Below, piece after piece: positions 61,758 to 64,000 of a stretch of 64,000 nucleotides of DNA. The translations under genes were made by a program, and so were the position numbers. Position 1 is the first letter of the stretch, and every line of letters begins with the position of its first letter. Origin of the DNA: Dechloromonas denitrificans (GTDB lineage Bacteria; Pseudomonadota; Gammaproteobacteria; Burkholderiales; Rhodocyclaceae); NCBI RefSeq assembly GCF_020510685.1, contig NZ_CP075185.1, forward strand, positions 3,348,001 to 3,412,000, given 5' to 3'. The notes below the pieces were generated by a model. That model did no database searches. It was not told the origin of the DNA and saw nothing but the letters and a program-made list of their open reading frames with translations.

Positions 61758-63653
61758 ATGTTCGCTCCATTGAATCGACTTAGTGTCCGCAACCGGATAT
61801 GGAGCATCGTGCTTATTTTCATTGGCGGTACCGTGCTCGGCATCACGATTGACGTGCTGATGCTGAAACAAACGCTGCGCCAGGAAAAAGAGGCCACCAT
61901 CCGGCAAGTCGTAGAGAGCGCTTATGGCGTCGTGGCTCACTATCGCGATCTGCAGCAGAACGGCATCCTGAGCCGGGAGGCGGCCCAAGCGGCGGCGATC
62001 AGTACTATCAAGGGCATGCGCTACAACGGCGAGGAATATTTCTGGATCAACGATAACCAGACGCCGGCCCGGATGGTCATGCATCCGCTGATGCCGGAGC
62101 TCGATGGCCAACCCCTGCTCGACGAGAAGTTCAACTGCGTCACCAGTCTGCGCAGCGGTTCGGATGGGCCGTTTGTCTCTACCGACGGGAAGAAAAACGT
62201 TCTGCAAGCAGTCGCCGAAGTGGTGGGACAAACCGGCCACGGCTACGTCACCTATTTATGGCCCAAGGTCCAACCGGGCGGAGGCCTTGCCCAGCAAGGC
62301 TTTCCCAAACTTTCCTACGTCAAGGAATTTGCCCCCTGGGGCTGGATCATCGGCTCCGGTATTTATATCGACGACATCGATGCTGCGGTGCGCGCCCGGG
62401 CAACCCTCAATCTGTTGCTGCTACTCGGGATGAGTACGGCCTTGCTGCTGCTGACCAGCCTGATCGCGCGCAGCATTACCCGGCCGCTACAAGCTACGAT
62501 GCAGACCATGCATGGCATCGCCAAGAGCAATGCCGATCTTGACCAACGGGTGCCGGTCGAGGGACGCAGCGAAATTGCCGAACTGGCCAGCAATTTCAAT
62601 CAAATGCTTGATCATATTCAGACCCGTGATCGGGCGCTGCTCAGACACCAGGAAGTCCTCGAGGAAGAAGTATCCAGTCGCACCGCCAGCCTGCGTGAAG
62701 CAAATATCAAACTGGATGCCGAACTGAACGAACGCAAACGTCAGGAAACGATATTGCAGGAAAACTTCGAGCACGTCCGAGCCTTGAACAAGCAGCTCGA
62801 AGATGCCCAGAACCAGCTCCTGCAATCGGAAAAAATGGCCTCGATTGGCCAGCTGGCGGCTGGCGTCGCCCATGAGATCAACAACCCGATTGGTTTTGTC
62901 AGTTCCAATCTGGGGACATTGAAAGAATATATCGACGACTTGCTGGGCATCATCCAGGCCTACGAAAAAGCTGACCCGCTGCTGGCCAGCCAGCCCGAAA
63001 TCAACTCGGTCATTGCCGCCCTGAAGAAGCAAGCCGATCTCGGATTTCTCCGCAAGGACATTGGCGTCTTGCTCGGCGAGTCGCGCCAAGGGATAGAGCG
63101 GGTCACGAAAATTGTTCAGAACCTCAAGGACTTTTCCCGGATAGACAGCTCAGACTGGGCCGCAGTCAATCTCGAGGATGGTCTTGACAACACCTTGGGT
63201 ATCCTCGCGAACGAGATCAAGGGCAAGGCCGATATCGTCAAGGAATATGGCGGGCTGCCACGCGTCGAATGTCTCGGTTCGCAACTGAACCAGGTATTCG
63301 TGATTCTGCTGGGCAACGCCGCCCAGGCGATCGAGTCGCACGGGACGATCACCATCCGCACCGGCTCGACCGAGGCCGATGTCTGGATCGAAATAGCCGA
63401 TACCGGCAAGGGCATTTCGCCGGAAAACATCAAACGGATATTCGATCCCTTCTTCACCACCAAGGCGATTGGCAAGGGCACCGGGCTTGGCCTCTCGCTG
63501 GCTTACAGCATCGTCCAGAAACACCATGGAAAACTCGCGGTGGTCAGCGAAGTCGGCGTCGGCACTTGTTTCCGCATCGAGATTCCCTGCGTTCAGCCGA
63601 ATGCCCGCCCCGGCGTTACCGCCCCCGCTGCCGTCGCCGAGACGATGGCCTGA
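61758..63653 (+). CDS. Cache-HAMP sensor histidine kinase
   Basis: A 631-residue membrane kinase: helix near 12-32, a periplasmic single-Cache domain (about 40-205; GMRYNGEEYFWINDNQTPARM and WGWIIGSGIYIDDI are typical), a second helix near 215-237, HAMP, a coiled coil (about 295-370), an H-box in GVAHEINNPIGFV, and an HATPase_c domain with DTGKGISPENIKRIFDPFFTTK split by function and GKGTGLGLSLA. GGGAGAGAG precedes the ATG. Single-Cache domains of this kind often bind small carboxylates. No partner regulator is seen. Confidence 0.9.
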   Translation: MFAPLNRLSVRNRIWSIVLIFIGGTVLGITIDVLMLKQTLRQEKEATIRQVVESAYGVVAHYRDLQQNGILSREAAQAAAISTIKGMRYNGEEYFWINDNQTPARMVMHPLMPELDGQPLLDEKFNCVTSLRSGSDGPFVSTDGKKNVLQAVAEVVGQTGHGYVTYLWPKVQPGGGLAQQGFPKLSYVKEFAPWGWIIGSGIYIDDIDAAVRARATLNLLLLLGMSTALLLLTSLIARSITRPLQATMQTMHGIAKSNADLDQRVPVEGRSEIAELASNFNQMLDHIQTRDRALLRHQEVLEEEVSSRTASLREANIKLDAELNERKRQETILQENFEHVRALNKQLEDAQNQLLQSEKMASIGQLAAGVAHEINNPIGFVSSNLGTLKEYIDDLLGIIQAYEKADPLLASQPEINSVIAALKKQADLGFLRKDIGVLLGESRQGIERVTKIVQNLKDFSRIDSSDWAAVNLEDGLDNTLGILANEIKGKADIVKEYGGLPRVECLGSQLNQVFVILLGNAAQAIESHGTITIRTGSTEADVWIEIADTGKGISPENIKRIFDPFFTTKAIGKGTGLGLSLAYSIVQKHHGKLAVVSEVGVGTCFRIEIPCVQPNARPGVTAPAAVAETMA

Positions 63654-63970
63654 AATAAACGAAGCCGGTTCGACCAACCGGCTTCTGTGACGAGGCAAAT
63701 GCCTCGCCAACAACCCCCTGCTCCAAATTTGAACAGTTGCTGAAAATATGATCAGCACGGGTTCCCTAGCGAATCCCCGGTCAGTCACAAAGCACATCTC
63801 AAGCCACTGATTTAACGCAATTTTCGCCAAGCCACCCCGCCCTGGCGGCGGCTGGCACACGGCGTGCACCTGTACTGGCACGAGTCGCGGCAGGACGAGG
63901 ATTTCAGCAACACGGCCTGCCGCCCTTGAATCGATCGCTCGCAACTCATATCCAGAAACAGGAGACAAAC
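63654..63970 (+). promoter_or_regulatory. intergenic region with hairpin and sigma-54-type promoter
   Basis: The 317-base gap has no protein gene. It starts with a hairpin (63661-63685; GAAGCCGGTT with AACCGGCTTC) that probably ends the kinase gene. A -24/-12 sequence, TGGCACACGGCGTGCA at 63853-63868, has GG and GC ten bases apart as required by sigma-54 and lies about 100 bases before the next gene. Confidence 0.55.
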
Positions 63971-64000
63971 ATGATTTATGCATTCCCCGGTGCTGCCGGA
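63971..64000 (+). CDS. start of a gene cut by the window edge, possibly aldehyde dehydrogenase
   Basis: Only ten codons (MIYAFPGAAG) are visible, after a strong ribosome site (AGGAGACAAAC). Class-I aldehyde dehydrogenases of the ExaC/AcoD type in related bacteria begin with a very similar peptide, and such genes are often sigma-54-dependent, which fits the promoter-like site upstream. The call is tentative because of the length. Confidence 0.45.
   Translation, partial: MIYAFPGAAG

Overview
The window looks like GC-rich chromosomal DNA of a betaproteobacterium, most likely Rhodocyclales (Dechloromonas/Azonexus-like). This is inferred from gene families: an FNR-type regulator beside hemN, Fiu/PiuC, FtrABCD, two HemP paralogues and DUF3334. 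No rRNA, tRNA, CRISPR array, IS element or phage was seen. The whole window except its ends and a T6SS cassette is an iron and haem acquisition island of about 50 kb.

Left to right: a truncated hybrid histidine kinase (1-2127, minus); a DEAD-box helicase (2479-4338); then a Fur-box-led haem operon (4564-14367) encoding a haem/haemoglobin TonB receptor, a ChaN-like haem protein, a secreted membrane-anchored CobN/HmuS-like chelatase, an ExbB-like channel with a DUF2149 partner, an extra ribosomal protein S4 and HemP. Two more TonB receptors follow (14578, 16728). The second heads a NitT/TauT-type ABC transporter and an NnrS protein. Next come a Fur-controlled set of small or coiled-coil proteins with a DUF2325 protein (22788-24992), a second hemP, tonB-exbB-exbD, an FtrABCD-type iron system carrying an extra OprB-like porin, feoB-feoA, and two complementary bacterioferritins. 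A lower-GC T6SS cassette (vgrG, lipase effector, immunity; 35338-41140, minus) interrupts the iron genes. Then follow bfd, a TonB receptor, an FMN alpha-hydroxyacid oxidase with PiuC and a Fiu-like receptor, and a PepSY/DUF2271/DUF4198/diflavin-reductase operon. The right end holds selD, a metallochaperone, a PAS-GGDEF-EAL protein, copA, a universal stress protein, a SafE-like protein, hemN, fnr, a DUF3334 gene, a Cache-HAMP histidine kinase and the first codons of a probable aldehyde dehydrogenase.

Proposed joint action (inference): TonB-ExbBD drives several outer-membrane receptors. Haem is handled in the envelope by ChaN and the HmuS-like chelatase, which has no AAA+ partner here but does have a private proton-channel pair. 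Released or reduced iron enters through FtrC or FeoB and is stored in a mixed bacterioferritin mobilised by Bfd. No haem oxygenase gene was seen, which fits iron removal outside the cytoplasm.

The most unusual points are the HmuS-type operon in a proteobacterium with an S4 paralogue inside it; a GCCAGCC repeat in the 5' leader of nearly every iron transcription unit on both strands; a 110-residue protein that looks like an internally deleted TonB receptor; a 16-bp perfect palindrome at a Fur-like site; and a vgrG whose composition breaks at the start of its effector-carrier tail.
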